DNA of 64,000 nt from Proteus cibi (GCF_003144405.1 NZ_PENW01000019.1:204983-268982); one strand, 5' to 3'. Positions 1 through 9,799 are shown, counted from the stretch's first letter. The notes: a model not told the origin generated them from the sequence alone. Program-made: numbers and translations.

Positions 1-1012
1 TGTCTATTGCACCACTGACTTTAATACCATGAGCAAAAACACCCGCTGCGACTAATAATCCAACAACATTACTAAATGCAGAACCCATACCTTTTAAGAA
101 ATGCTGAAAGCCTGCACATACTGATTTAAAATCACGTAAGCGTAATGTTTCAATCAGCATACAAATCGCCATTGAAATCAATACAATTGTGACTACATCA
201 AGGTGAATACCTTCAACAAATAGGCTTGATGAACTTACTGCCATAATGATAGGTAACATTGGCAGTAAGGCATAAAAGCCAGGTACATTTTTATCACTCT
301 TTGTTTCTTCAGACATTTTGCCTAATTGAGGTACAAATCCGGCTTTTCGGTCACAATGGCGTTGCCAGAAGATATGTGTAATCCCCACGGCTAAGACGGT
401 TGCAATCGCCGCAGGCCCTTGGTAATAAAGCACATATTCAACAACACCTAAGTCAACCGCTTTTGCACCTCGAATAGCATCAATTGCCGTTGGGGTGTAA
501 GCAACGCCTAATGAAGTTGCAATTACACCCGCGGCAGATGCAGGAGATAAGCCAAGTCCTATCATAATTGGGAACATCGTGCCCATTAATAGAACCGCCA
601 ATCCCGTTGCTGAAGGAATAGCCAGTTGCAAAATACTCGCGAGTAAAAAAGAGAAAAAGAGTAACACATAAGGTGAGCGCATATTTTTCAATGGGCGAGT
701 TGCAACACGAACAACGGCCTCATTTGCACCAATATGATCCATATAATGTGCAAATCCCATCAGCGCCATAATCATCAGACCTAAGTCTGCCGCTCGGCTA
801 CTAAAGAGATCACGCATTACTTCAAAAGGATCTAACCAGCCAATACCTGTTGTTTTGACATTTTTAGGAAGAATATCTCCCCAACCAAACATCATTGTTA
901 GCGCCATTAAGGCTAAACCAGCAACTAACAAAACAGGCTCGGCTTTATATCCTTTCAAGATCATTCTAGCGACAATAACAACGACAATTAAGACCGCAAG
1001 AATTTGGATCAT
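1..1012 (-). CDS. DcuC-family anaerobic C4-dicarboxylate carrier (partial)
   Basis: Open reading frame running off the left edge, so about 337 N-terminal residues are visible. It begins MIQILAVLIVVVIVAR and is a polytopic inner-membrane protein. Segments such as SRAADLGLMIMALMGFA, HIGANEAVVRVATRPL and IPSATGLAVLLMGTMFP line up with E. coli DcuC, which exchanges or effluxes succinate and takes up fumarate and other C4-dicarboxylates during anaerobic growth. Its ATG overlaps the pepT stop codon (ATGA), so it should be co-transcribed and translationally coupled with pepT. The family assignment is firm; the substrate is inferred from the family. Confidence 0.85.
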   Translation of the reverse strand, partial: MIQILAVLIVVVIVARMILKGYKAEPVLLVAGLALMALTMMFGWGDILPKNVKTTGIGWLDPFEVMRDLFSSRAADLGLMIMALMGFAHYMDHIGANEAVVRVATRPLKNMRSPYVLLFFSFLLASILQLAIPSATGLAVLLMGTMFPIMIGLGLSPASAAGVIATSLGVAYTPTAIDAIRGAKAVDLGVVEYVLYYQGPAAIATVLAVGITHIFWQRHCDRKAGFVPQLGKMSEETKSDKNVPGFYALLPMLPIIMAVSSSSLFVEGIHLDVVTIVLISMAICMLIETLRLRDFKSVCAGFQHFLKGMGSAFSNVVGLLVAAGVFAHGIKVSGAID

Positions 1013-2262
1013 GCTTTAGCTCCAGGTGCAAAACGTTCAGCCGTGATCTTAACGACAGATTTTAAGACATCACTGGCAGCGTAAAGCGATTTCACTGGCA
1101 GATATTCATAAATAGAGTGGAAGTTATGAGCACCTGTAAAAATATTAGGGCAAGGTAGACCATTTTGAGAGAGTGCTGCACCATCATAACCACCACGCAT
1201 TGGGATTGGGCGAGGTGTAATGCCATTTGCTTCATAAGCCGCCACTGCAATATCGATAGGATAACGATTATCACCTTGTAGGCTATTAAACACGTTGGCA
1301 TAACGGTCAGCTTGTTTGCAAACGACAGAGCCTTCACCCCATAAACCTTCACAATATTCTGAAAGTTGTTTTAAAAACGCCATGCGTTGTGCATAACCTT
1401 TTTCGGTGAAATCACGCACATCCATTTTTAATACAGTACGCGCACTATTCCCTGCTAATTGTTTGACCCAATAATAACCCTCACGTCCTTCGGTATATTC
1501 AGGTGCTTCACCGCCTGGTAACATTGCAACAAACTTGTGCGCCATTAACAGTGAATTTTTTAATTTGCCTTTGGCAGACATTGGGTGCGCTGATGCACCT
1601 GTAAAGATAATCTCAACATCACCCGCATTCCAGTTTTCATACACTAACTCACCAATACCGCAGCAATCTAAGGTGTAGGCAAAATCAGCCCCAAATTCTT
1701 TAGTATCAAAGGCTTTTGCACCACGTAAACCTTGTTCTTCATCGGGGACAAAACCAATTTTAACTGTACCGTGTTTCACTTCAGGATGCTGTTTAAAGTA
1801 CTGCAACATATCCATAATAGAGGCGATAGCGGCTTTATCGTCAGCACCTAATAGGCTTGTGCCGTCGGTCACGATAATATCGTCACCAATATAGTTTTCT
1901 AATTCAGGGAATTCGCTTTGACGTAAATAAATATCAAGTTCTTTATTTAAGCAAAGGTCACCACCTTTATAAGGTAGAATTTGCGCTTTCGTATCATTAG
2001 TTTGTTCTGCACTGGTATCTAAGTGACCAAAAAAAGCGACGGTTGGAACGTCATAGTCAAGGTTAGAAGGCAGTGTTGCGGTAACAATTGCTGTATCGCG
2101 AATTTTGATATCTTCAACACCTAACGCTTTTAATTCTTCAACTAATTGTAGTGCAAGCACTCGCTGACCTTCTGATGAAGGCATAATGCCAGCCGCACCG
2201 TTTTCCCTATTAGTGGTGGTGTTAACTTTTGTATAAGAAATAAATCGTTCAACGAGATTCAT
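1009..2262 (-). CDS. pepT: Peptidase T (tripeptide aminopeptidase)
   Basis: 417 residues, the usual PepT length. M20-family zinc aminopeptidase that removes N-terminal residues from tripeptides in the cytoplasm. Visible metal and catalytic motifs are FFGHLDTSAEQ (first metal histidine and catalytic aspartate), TSLLGADDKAAIA (bridging aspartate), FVPDEEQGLRGA (catalytic and metal glutamates) and, near the C-terminus, FTGAHNFHSIYEY (final histidine). It is the first gene of a pair with the DcuC-type carrier. In Salmonella and E. coli pepT is induced anaerobically by FNR; a possible FNR-like site lies about 250 bases upstream. Confidence 0.96.
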   Translation of the reverse strand: MNLVERFISYTKVNTTTNRENGAAGIMPSSEGQRVLALQLVEELKALGVEDIKIRDTAIVTATLPSNLDYDVPTVAFFGHLDTSAEQTNDTKAQILPYKGGDLCLNKELDIYLRQSEFPELENYIGDDIIVTDGTSLLGADDKAAIASIMDMLQYFKQHPEVKHGTVKIGFVPDEEQGLRGAKAFDTKEFGADFAYTLDCCGIGELVYENWNAGDVEIIFTGASAHPMSAKGKLKNSLLMAHKFVAMLPGGEAPEYTEGREGYYWVKQLAGNSARTVLKMDVRDFTEKGYAQRMAFLKQLSEYCEGLWGEGSVVCKQADRYANVFNSLQGDNRYPIDIAVAAYEANGITPRPIPMRGGYDGAALSQNGLPCPNIFTGAHNFHSIYEYLPVKSLYAASDVLKSVVKITAERFAPGAKA

Positions 2263-2723
2263 AACAAGACTCCATTGTGTTTTTAATTGTATTTTCTTTT
2301 ATTTAATCTAAGTCGTCTTCTTGATAAGAAAAAGCCAACACTTACTTTTATCATAAAAAAAACAGTAGTGAATTATGAAAAAATAATTTTTTTTACAAGA
2401 AAAGTTTAATGTTAATCAATATTTTATTTTTGGTTTTTTATTTATTAAAAAAAAACGTGTTTTGTGTATGTGAAGTTATTTGATTTAACTTATGGTCCCG
2501 TTTTTCTGTGATCTTAATCATAAAAAAATAGACTCGGTATTAAATATGTTAAAAATATAAAATTAATCATTATTTATTTTAATGTATTGTTTTATTTAAT
2601 AATTATATTTAATTAACTTTTTTATGAAGATTTTTCGCTAATAATGATTAAAAAAACATAACTTATTGATAGACAGCGATTATGATATACAGTTTAATTC
2701 GCCTAACACGATTAGGGGGATAT
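2263..2723. other. AT-rich intergenic region with an FNR/CRP-like palindrome
   Basis: 461 bases between the divergent pepT and the first AT-rich unknown gene, dominated by A and T runs. The one site that stands out is at 2507-2522 (TGTGATCTTAATCATA). It fits CRP (TGTGA-N6-TCACA, 8 of 10) and also FNR (TTGAT-N4-ATCAA, 8 of 10). No ORF with a convincing ribosome binding site was seen. Confidence 0.4.
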
Positions 2724-3341
2724 ATGTATATAAATAATATAGTTAGAGACACATTTTTAGCGATAAGAAACATTGAAAACAAAGGCAGTAAAATTAAAAA
2801 TGTTATAAATGGGATGATATTAAGTTGTTATAATACAATTGTTAGCTTTATAAAACCCAATTCTAATATAGAAAATAATTTTTTAGGACTAAAAAACAGT
2901 ATTTCTAATATTAAAAATGAAAATAATAAGAACGAAAGCAATGCTATAAAATTAGATAATAAAGAAATAAAAAACAAAAAAGAGATTAATGAAGTTTTTG
3001 ATGGATATTTATCTAGAGCACAAAGAAAAGTAAAAAGTGATGAAATAAAAGAAATGGTAATTAATGATATTATTTCCTCTTTGGAGGAAATACCTACATT
3101 AGAGAAAGAAAAAATTACAGAATTTAAGAATGAGCTATATTTTAATTCTAAATGGATTTTATTTTCTGATGATAAAACATCTTTAACGAAAGTTAAAGAC
3201 GATTTTATGGGTTCAATAGTTGATACTCTATTAAATTCAGATGATAAGATAAAATCTAATATTGGAAATATTGATAGTTATAAATATTTTTTACAAGATA
3301 GTATTAATAATACTGTCGATATTATTCTTTACAAAAATTAG
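2724..3341 (+). CDS. Unknown AT-rich protein, first pair, upstream gene
   Basis: 205 residues from the chosen start MYINNIVRDTF. A longer frame opens at 2682 but lacks a ribosome binding site, while AGGGGGA lies just ahead of 2724. No family recognised. The protein is dominated by Lys, Asn, Ile, Asp and Ser, has no signal peptide, and looks helical; residues 25-45 are the most hydrophobic. Codon use is far more AT-rich (many ATA and AAT) than pepT or ddh nearby, which suggests transfer or relaxed composition. Residues around 112-138 (VINDIISS, then ITEFKNEL) resemble residues 343-367 of the product of the 10655 gene. Followed by a second gene of the same style. Confidence 0.7.
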   Translation: MYINNIVRDTFLAIRNIENKGSKIKNVINGMILSCYNTIVSFIKPNSNIENNFLGLKNSISNIKNENNKNESNAIKLDNKEIKNKKEINEVFDGYLSRAQRKVKSDEIKEMVINDIISSLEEIPTLEKEKITEFKNELYFNSKWILFSDDKTSLTKVKDDFMGSIVDTLLNSDDKIKSNIGNIDSYKYFLQDSINNTVDIILYKN

Positions 3342-3451
3342 TTTTATATATTTTTTGTAAAAAATTATTTATATAGATGGTGGATAAATGGTAGATGGAG
3401 AAAAATCAAAATATATAATATCATCTATGTTGAACTAATAGGATGATAATA

Positions 3452-4237
3452 ATGTATCTTGAAAATATAAACATAATACCACAAGGAATGTCTTCAATTT
3501 TATCAAATCATCTATCAGATAGTGCTCTCTGTATTAATCGAGACTCGGTATTATCAGTAGAAAATTCATCAGGTAAGTTTGTCGATACTAAAGACTTAAA
3601 TAGTAAATTAATTGATGTGAAAGAAGAACCTATTTATATGGCTATGAGTAGAACGATGGGGAGTATCTCCAATTCTCACGAGATTTATTATGATGAACTA
3701 TCTCATGGTTATTTTTTTAATAAAAGTTTATTTATTGAAAATAGAAAAATTAATTTTTTTGTCGATCTAGATGAGAAAGAAATAGAAAAAATATTTAGTG
3801 ATTTAAAAAATAAAGGATATGATGTTAATCAGCTATTAACTAAAAAATCCTTAGAAAGCACTATTGATAAATCTATTGAAGAAAATATTTATGAAACTAT
3901 AGATAATAATTGTCTTTTAAAAGAAAAACTAGAATTGATTGATGAGTTATCTAACGTTATCTCCACTAATAATCAACTGAAAGGAAATTTCAAAGATAAC
4001 CTTATTAAGGTTATAAATGATATCCCATTAAGTGAATTGTTTTCCTCATGTGAAAAATATGAGGAGCAATATGAGATACAAGACTCATTTTTAATTAGTC
4101 GATTTATTTATCGATTTATAGATGATTTTAATAAATCTAATAATAATAAAATCAAGGTAAATGAAGATTTAAAAAGGCGCTTAAATTCTATTGTTCTTCT
4201 AAAAAGTTTAATATTAAAAGACAATAATATTATTTAA
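3452..4237 (+). CDS. Unknown AT-rich protein, first pair, downstream gene
   Basis: 261 residues from MYLENINIIPQ. The frame also opens at 3443, but AGGA lies directly against that ATG and eight bases before the one at 3452, so the latter is chosen. No recognised domain. The N-terminal third is mixed, with a possible beta-rich stretch around NSHEIYYDELSHGYFF. The remainder is predicted by eye to be helical and charged (KEKLELIDELSNVIS, DEKEIEKIFSDLKNK). It follows the 2724 gene by 110 bases on the same strand and is probably co-transcribed. AT-rich codon use matches that gene. Function unknown. Confidence 0.7.
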   Translation: MYLENINIIPQGMSSILSNHLSDSALCINRDSVLSVENSSGKFVDTKDLNSKLIDVKEEPIYMAMSRTMGSISNSHEIYYDELSHGYFFNKSLFIENRKINFFVDLDEKEIEKIFSDLKNKGYDVNQLLTKKSLESTIDKSIEENIYETIDNNCLLKEKLELIDELSNVISTNNQLKGNFKDNLIKVINDIPLSELFSSCEKYEEQYEIQDSFLISRFIYRFIDDFNKSNNNKIKVNEDLKRRLNSIVLLKSLILKDNNII

Positions 4238-4246
4238 GTCTTTGAC

Positions 4247-4273
4247 TTCCCCCGATGAAAATATCGGGGGGAA
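4247..4273. terminator. GC-rich hairpin between convergent genes
   Basis: Arms TTCCCCCGAT and ATCGGGGGGAA with a short A-rich loop, placed between the convergent 3452 gene and the MATE gene. Neither side has a clear T run, so it may be a weak terminator or an mRNA 3'-end stabiliser for both. Confidence 0.6.
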
Positions 4274-4289
4274 ATCGAAAGGGGGGATG

Positions 4290-5630
4290 TTATATATCCA
4301 AACGTTTAGTTTGCCATTTACGAGAGCGCCAACGCCATGCGTTAGTTAAACCACGTAGCCATTCATCACAAAGGAAGCCAATCCAGATCCCGACTAAGCC
4401 CATTTCCATTTTTATACCAAGGAAATAACCCACTGGAATAGCAACACCCCACATAAAGCAAATCGCGGTAATTAATGGGAATTTCGCATCTCCTGCTGCA
4501 CGTAAGGCGTTAACCATCACAATATTAAAAGTACGCCCTGGTTCTAAAAAGACCGACAAAATAAATAGAGGAATTAATTGGTCAATAATGCGTTGATCTT
4601 CTGTAATGGAATACAAAATAGGATCACGCATAAACCAATAAACAATAACCACCCCGATGGTAAATATCACTCCCGTTTTTAAGCTTTTCCAGCCTCTAGC
4701 GAAAGCGTCATCAAAGCGTTTGGCTCCAACTAAGTGACCCACTAATATTTCATTACCAATACTAATTGCGATACCAAAAAGCATTAAAAATAATGACAGT
4801 TGGAAATAGAGGGTCTGTGCAGCAAGAGGGACTTCACCCATTAATCCAATAAAGGCAGATGCAGTCATATAATGTAAAATCCAAACCAAGTTTTCACCCG
4901 CAGCAGGTAAACCGATATGTAGGATTTTCCCTAACATATTTTTAGACCATACGACGAGTTGTTTGGCTTCGAATTTAATACGTAAACCGTAGAACAGTAA
5001 TCCACACAGTAAAATAACTGCAATAATACGACCAACAACAGTGGACCAAGCAACGCCGACTAATCCGTATTGTGGTAAACCAAAAAAGCCATAAAGCACA
5101 ATCATATTGCCAATAACAGTAACAATATTGGCGATCAATGTGACATACATCGCTGCTTTAGACTTGCCATACACTCTCAGACAAGCGGCAAGAATAATCG
5201 AAATTGCCTCAGGAATAAGGCAAATACCAATAATATGTAGGTAGTTATAGCCATCTTGCACTAAATGCTCTGGCGTATTCATAATATGTAGAATATTGTA
5301 GCCAAAGAAAAGAATGATCAAGGCACTACTCATACCTAACAATGAGTTAAACGCGATAGAAATATGAATTGCTTGGCTGGCTTTTTCTTTTTTACCGGCG
5401 CCTAAGTATTGGGCAATAACAACACTACATCCCACACTAATAAAGCTAAAAATGGTGATGAAAAGATCAAAGACTTGGTTACCGACGCCCATAGCGGCTA
5501 AGTAAGCAGTGGAAACGTGGCTTACCATGTAAGTATTAATCAATAGTGTGGCTAGATGTAGGAAAATATCTATAAATATTGGCCAACTAAGGGAAAAAAG
5601 CGAGCGATCCGCTACATCAGATTGATGCAT
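4290..5630 (-). CDS. MATE-family multidrug/metabolite exporter
   Basis: 446 residues from MHQSDVADRSLF. An upstream in-frame extension to 5747 is less likely because AAGAAGG sits six bases before the chosen ATG. Typical MATE layout of twelve membrane helices in two halves. The N-terminal PIFIDIFLHLATLLINTYMV and the repeated GNQVFDLFIT/GNEILVGHLVG-type segments are characteristic. MATE proteins export cationic drugs or flavins in exchange for Na+ or H+. The opening is similar to the YeeO/DinF-like branch, but substrate cannot be told from sequence. Divergent from ddh. Confidence 0.88.
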   Translation of the reverse strand: MHQSDVADRSLFSLSWPIFIDIFLHLATLLINTYMVSHVSTAYLAAMGVGNQVFDLFITIFSFISVGCSVVIAQYLGAGKKEKASQAIHISIAFNSLLGMSSALIILFFGYNILHIMNTPEHLVQDGYNYLHIIGICLIPEAISIILAACLRVYGKSKAAMYVTLIANIVTVIGNMIVLYGFFGLPQYGLVGVAWSTVVGRIIAVILLCGLLFYGLRIKFEAKQLVVWSKNMLGKILHIGLPAAGENLVWILHYMTASAFIGLMGEVPLAAQTLYFQLSLFLMLFGIAISIGNEILVGHLVGAKRFDDAFARGWKSLKTGVIFTIGVVIVYWFMRDPILYSITEDQRIIDQLIPLFILSVFLEPGRTFNIVMVNALRAAGDAKFPLITAICFMWGVAIPVGYFLGIKMEMGLVGIWIGFLCDEWLRGLTNAWRWRSRKWQTKRLDI

Positions 5631-5830
5631 TGAAAACCTTCTTAAAAACAGAGTGAAATCGATATTATTAATATAACGCGTAGGAAGATAATGAATTCTA
5701 CAAGGTTTATTTATAAGGTAATAGCGCAAATAATGTTTATCTGGCAAAAAAGATGTTTATATGGTTTATTCATTGATAACTAATCACTATTATCATTAAG
5801 AGATGATTAACATTAAAGTCAGGGGAATCA

Positions 5831-6730
5831 ATGAATACTAAAATAAAAGTGGCGATTGTCGGTTATGGCAATATTGGTCGATTTGCATTAGAAGCGGTTC
5901 AAGCTGCTCAAGATTTTGAATTAATGGGTGTTGTTCGTCGTGATATCAATAATATTCCAGAAGAACTGCAAAATATTACCGTGACTAACGATATTAAAAC
6001 ATTAGGTAATGTTGATGTTGCTCTCTTATGTTCACCGACTCGTGCCATTAAAGAATTAGCTAAATCTATTTTAAGCTTAGGCATTAATACAGTAGATAGT
6101 TTTGATGTTCACAGTGAAATTGTGTCATTAAAAACAGAATTAGATGACGTTGCAAAAAAACATGACCGTGTAGCGGTTATTTCTGCGGGTTGGGACCCGG
6201 GTTCAGATTCTATTATTCGTACGTTAATGTTAGCCATGGCACCAAAAGGGATCACGTATACGAACTTTGGTCCTGGTATGAGTATGGGGCATAGCGTAGC
6301 GGCTAAAGCCATTGAGGGTGTAAAAGATGCGCTTTCAATGACTATTCCATTAGGAACTGGAGTCCATCGTCGTATGGTTTACGTGGAATTAGAAGCTGGA
6401 GCAGATTTTAATCAAGTAGAGCAATCTATTAAAGCAGATAGTTATTTCTCTTCTGATGAAACGCATATTAAGCAAGTCGATTGTGTTGATAGCTTAAAAG
6501 ATGTGGGACATGGTGTACAAATGACGCATAAAGGGGTTTCGGGTAAGACACATAACCAATTATTTGAATATTCGATGCGTATAAATAACCCTGCTTTAAC
6601 CTCTCAATTTATGGTTTCAGCCGCAAGAGCAAGTATGAAACAACGTGCAGGTGCTTATACGGTGATTGAAATTCCACCCGTTGATTTCTTAGCGGGTGAT
6701 TTAAATACATTAATCGCAAAACTCGTCTAA
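5831..6730 (+). CDS. ddh: meso-Diaminopimelate dehydrogenase
   Basis: 299 residues preceded by AGGGGA. NADP-dependent enzyme (EC 1.4.1.16) that interconverts tetrahydrodipicolinate plus ammonia and meso-2,6-diaminopimelate in one step, feeding lysine and peptidoglycan synthesis. The N-terminal Rossmann fold shows VAIVGYGNIGRFA. Substrate-domain motifs SAGWDPGSDSI, NFGPGMSMGHS and PLGTGVHRRMVYVE are those of Ddh. The length is closer to the shorter 299-residue type than to the 320-residue Corynebacterium enzyme. Most Enterobacterales make diaminopimelate by the succinylase route only, so this is a lineage marker. Monocistronic. Confidence 0.93.
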   Translation: MNTKIKVAIVGYGNIGRFALEAVQAAQDFELMGVVRRDINNIPEELQNITVTNDIKTLGNVDVALLCSPTRAIKELAKSILSLGINTVDSFDVHSEIVSLKTELDDVAKKHDRVAVISAGWDPGSDSIIRTLMLAMAPKGITYTNFGPGMSMGHSVAAKAIEGVKDALSMTIPLGTGVHRRMVYVELEAGADFNQVEQSIKADSYFSSDETHIKQVDCVDSLKDVGHGVQMTHKGVSGKTHNQLFEYSMRINNPALTSQFMVSAARASMKQRAGAYTVIEIPPVDFLAGDLNTLIAKLV

Positions 6731-6815
6731 TTCGATTAAGCGAGTCTGCATAAAATATTGCCCACATAAAGTGGGCAATATAGATTAACGCTTAGGCAAA
6801 CTTGATGATTTTGAA

Positions 6816-7643
6816 TTAGCGTTTAATACTTTTAAATTCTTTGGTCGTTGCAGTTAATGCCACTTCTGTGGGTAAACGTTCCATCGAACTTGCACCATAA
6901 AAGCCGTGACAATCTGGGCAGTTATCAAGGATATATTGTGCATCTTCTGGCGTTGCAATCGGACCACCATGACAGAGCACAATGACATCAGAACGTACCG
7001 CTTTTGCTGCTTTTGCCCAGTCATTAATTAAAGGCACACAGTCCGCTAAAGTTAATGCTGTTTCCGCACCAATATTACCGCCTGTTGTTAATCCCATATG
7101 AGGCACAATAATATCTGCGCCAGCTTCAGTCATTGCAATCGCATCTTCACGGCTAAAGACATAAGGTGTGGTGAGTAGATCTTTCTCATGAGCTTTGCGG
7201 ATCATCTCCACTTCAAGATCATAGCCCATACCGGTTTCTTCTAAATTAGCCCGGAAATTACCATCAATCAGACCTACGGTTGGGAAATTCTGTACGCCAG
7301 CAAAACCTGTTGCTTTAACTTCATCTAAGAATTTATCAAAGTTACAGAAAGGATCTGTACCATTAACGCCCGCAAGTACAGGAGTCTGTTTAACAACAGG
7401 TAATACTTCTTTTGCCATATCCATCACGATTTCATTAGCATTACCATACGCTAATAAACCCGCTAAAGAACCACGGCCTGCCATACGATAACGACCAGAG
7501 TTATAAATAACGATAAGGTCAATACCCCCAGCTTCTTCACATTTAGCTGAAAGGCCTGTACCTGCACCACCGCCAATAATTGGCTCATGGCGTGCAATCA
7601 TCTCATTGAATTTTTTTAGTAACGTTTCACGTGAATGAGTCAT
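6816..7643 (-). CDS. TIM-barrel, PEP-hydrolase-like protein of the Tm-1-like operon
   Basis: 275 residues from [12 protein letters not shown], preceded by GGAGAAAG. Matches the TIM-barrel family (phosphoenolpyruvate hydrolase-like) that accompanies UPF0261 proteins in bacteria and forms the second half of plant and fungal Tm-1-like proteins. Signature stretches are [44 protein letters not shown] and [12 protein letters not shown]. The reaction in bacteria is not established. It is 16 bases downstream of its partner and is probably co-regulated by the divergent TetR-type gene. Confidence 0.85.
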   Translation of the reverse strand: MTHSRETLLKKFNEMIARHEPIIGGGAGTGLSAKCEEAGGIDLIVIYNSGRYRMAGRGSLAGLLAYGNANEIVMDMAKEVLPVVKQTPVLAGVNGTDPFCNFDKFLDEVKATGFAGVQNFPTVGLIDGNFRANLEETGMGYDLEVEMIRKAHEKDLLTTPYVFSREDAIAMTEAGADIIVPHMGLTTGGNIGAETALTLADCVPLINDWAKAAKAVRSDVIVLCHGGPIATPEDAQYILDNCPDCHGFYGASSMERLPTEVALTATTKEFKSIKR

Positions 7644-7659
7644 TCTTCTTTCTCCGTGG

Positions 7660-8871
7660 TTAACAAATAAGTTCCTGGTGTAAATCATAAATTTGCTGAG
7701 TAAACTCGGCAGAGTTTATGTGATAAGGACTGATGACTAACTGACGAGTCTCTGTCTCTTTAAATGTTGTTATAAATGCATCAAAAAAAGCTTGGTTCGC
7801 TTGAGGAGCCCAGAAAGGACCGCCTTCAATATCCAGAGCTGAAAAACCGCCCTGTGGTAATACAAACCGCACTGGACCTTCACACTGATTGAGTTTCTCA
7901 GCGATCCAGATACCTAATTGGCGGTTTTCCTCTGGTGTTGTGCGCATTAAGGTGACTTGCGCATTGTGATGATAAAATTGACGCCCTCTATATTTCTCAG
8001 GAACACTCGATGGGCGACCAAAGTTCACCATATCTAATGCACCACAAGAACCTATATAAGGAATTTTGGTACGGGCGATTGCACCAAAACGGTCTTCATC
8101 ACAAGCAAGTACACCGTCAAACAAGTAATCACACACTTCTGTTGTTGTAAGATCGAGCACGCTATGAAGTAAGTGACTGTCTGCCAGTTTTTCCATGGCT
8201 TTACCGCCACTTCCTGTTGCATGAAAAACAAGGCAGTCATAATTATTTTCAAGTTTTTGAGTAAGTTGCTGTACACAAGGTGTAGTGACACCAAACATCG
8301 TTAATGCGACAGCGGGTTTATCAACAACTTGTTCTTCTTGGTAAAAATAAACAGCACCAGCTATTTGGTTCGCCGCATTTCTTAGAACTTTACGAGAAAT
8401 GCGATTTAAGCCGGATACATCTGTAACGGAGTACATCATTGAGATATCACTTGCACCGATATAGCCTGAAATATCACCAGACGCCATCGTAGATACCATC
8501 AATTTAGGTACACCAATTGGCAACGATTGCATTGCTGGTGTAATCAGTGCCGTTCCCCCAGAACCGCCTAGCCCAAGAATGGCTAAGACATCATCTTGGT
8601 GAGTTAAATAGTGTTCAAACGCGATTGACATCGCTTCTATTGCTTTCCCTCTATCGCCACAAAACACAGCTTCTTTACCATTTGGGTGAAAGCGTGCAAC
8701 TTCTGTTGCGGTAACATCTGCATCTCTTGCTAATGCCGTGGGTTTGGTTGTCAAGTCAACGGTTTTAACAGGAAGGCCTGCTTTTTTAATTAAATCACTG
8801 ACATAAAAAATCTCAGCACTTTTAGTATCAAGCGTTGTGGCAATATAAATAGAACCAGAATACTGTTTCAT
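7660..8871 (-). CDS. UPF0261 / Tm-1-like ATP-binding protein
   Basis: 403 residues from [18 protein letters not shown], with AAGGGAAGG upstream; the longer frame to 8919 runs into the operator region and is rejected. The family is named after the tomato Tm-1 antiviral protein, whose N-terminal half it resembles. Glycine-rich [19 protein letters not shown] and [15 protein letters not shown] are probable nucleotide-binding loops, and [14 protein letters not shown] is conserved. Its bacterial role is unknown. First gene of the two-gene operon, transcribed away from a TetR-family regulator across two matched palindromes. Confidence 0.87.
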   Translation of the reverse strand: MKQYSGSIYIATTLDTKSAEIFYVSDLIKKAGLPVKTVDLTTKPTALARDADVTATEVARFHPNGKEAVFCGDRGKAIEAMSIAFEHYLTHQDDVLAILGLGGSGGTALITPAMQSLPIGVPKLMVSTMASGDISGYIGASDISMMYSVTDVSGLNRISRKVLRNAANQIAGAVYFYQEEQVVDKPAVALTMFGVTTPCVQQLTQKLENNYDCLVFHATGSGGKAMEKLADSHLLHSVLDLTTTEVCDYLFDGVLACDEDRFGAIARTKIPYIGSCGALDMVNFGRPSSVPEKYRGRQFYHHNAQVTLMRTTPEENRQLGIWIAEKLNQCEGPVRFVLPQGGFSALDIEGGPFWAPQANQAFFDAFITTFKETETRQLVISPYHINSAEFTQQIYDLHQELIC

Positions 8872-8921
8872 AAGCCTTCCCTTACCTTTTATGATTATTG
8901 ACGAATAGATTATAACCATAA

Positions 8922-8937
8922 TGAGACTCGAGTTTCA
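8922..8937. promoter_or_regulatory. Operator palindrome 1 (probable TetR site)
   Basis: TGAGACTCGAGTTTCA is a near-perfect 16-bp dyad. It lies 51 bases upstream of the UPF0261 start and shares its half-site with a second palindrome 34 bases away centre to centre. Confidence 0.65.
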
Positions 8938-8955
8938 TTTATCATAGCATCGTTT

Positions 8956-8971
8956 TGAGACTCTTGTCTCA
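8956..8971. promoter_or_regulatory. Operator palindrome 2 (probable TetR site)
   Basis: TGAGACTCTTGTCTCA has perfect six-base arms (TGAGAC and GTCTCA) around four bases. It sits in the gap between the divergent UPF0261 operon and the TetR gene, where an autoregulating repressor would bind. Confidence 0.7.
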
Positions 8972-9102
8972 TTATTTTTATTTTTATATTCTAAAGGTCG
9001 ATAAGGTGTCATTAATCACCTAAAGTAAACGTTAAGTGTTGTGAGTATTTGACTTAAAATAAATTAGATACTTTAACGTGTTGAAATAACGAAGGATTTT
9101 CT

Positions 9103-9735
9103 ATGAGTAACAATGACGAAACGGATGCTATGTCCGGTACACGAAAAAGAACCCATCAATTATTGGTGACAACGGCATTGAGACTTTTTGAGCAAGGAAT
9201 GTTACCAACAGTGTCGGAATTAGCAGCACATGCAGGTGTCTCGAGAGCAACTGCATATCGTTATTTTCCCACACAAAGTGATCTAATTAGTGCCACAGTT
9301 GACGCAAGTTTAGCGCCGATCATTGCATGGAAGCCCACTCCTGAAGATAATACGCAACAGCGCATTACTGAATTGCTCAATCTTGCCTATCCACAAATGT
9401 TTAAACATGAAGGTGCATTGCGAGGTGCCTTACAAGTCTCATTACAGCAATGGGCAAAAGAGAGACAATCAAGTGAATATGCAGAAAAACGATTTATTCG
9501 CGGTCACCGTAAAGAGATTTTACTCAAAGTTATTGAGCCTTTAAAAGCACACTATCCTCAAGAAATGTGGGATAAGGTGATAAAATCATTCTCTTTGATT
9601 TACGGGTCTGAAGTCTTTTTGGTAATGAAAGATATCTGGAAAATGGATGATCAGCAGGTCATTGATATGACCCAATGGATGGCAAAAGCTATTTTAAATC
9701 AGGCTAAATCTGATTATCCTGCAGATAACGATTAA
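9103..9735 (+). CDS. TetR-family transcriptional regulator
   Basis: 210 residues. The N-terminal helix-turn-helix is clear: ALRLFEQGMLPTVSELAAHA, then GVSRATAYRYFPTQSDLI, the canonical TetR recognition helix. The C-terminal ligand domain is unlike any I can name. Divergent from the UPF0261/TIM-barrel operon, with two matching palindromes between, so it most likely represses that operon and itself. The inducer is unknown. The next gene, a YheO-type regulator, starts 64 bases downstream and may be read through from this promoter. Confidence 0.88.
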   Translation: MSNNDETDAMSGTRKRTHQLLVTTALRLFEQGMLPTVSELAAHAGVSRATAYRYFPTQSDLISATVDASLAPIIAWKPTPEDNTQQRITELLNLAYPQMFKHEGALRGALQVSLQQWAKERQSSEYAEKRFIRGHRKEILLKVIEPLKAHYPQEMWDKVIKSFSLIYGSEVFLVMKDIWKMDDQQVIDMTQWMAKAILNQAKSDYPADND

Positions 9736-9799
9736 TTATTTGAATAAATCAGTTAAAATTGTATAAATCATTTACGTTTTAGCTATTGCAGGGATCGTT

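Noticed and set aside
1092..1352. 86-residue minus-strand frame
   Set aside because: Out-of-frame shadow inside pepT, with no ribosome binding site and no recognisable protein character.
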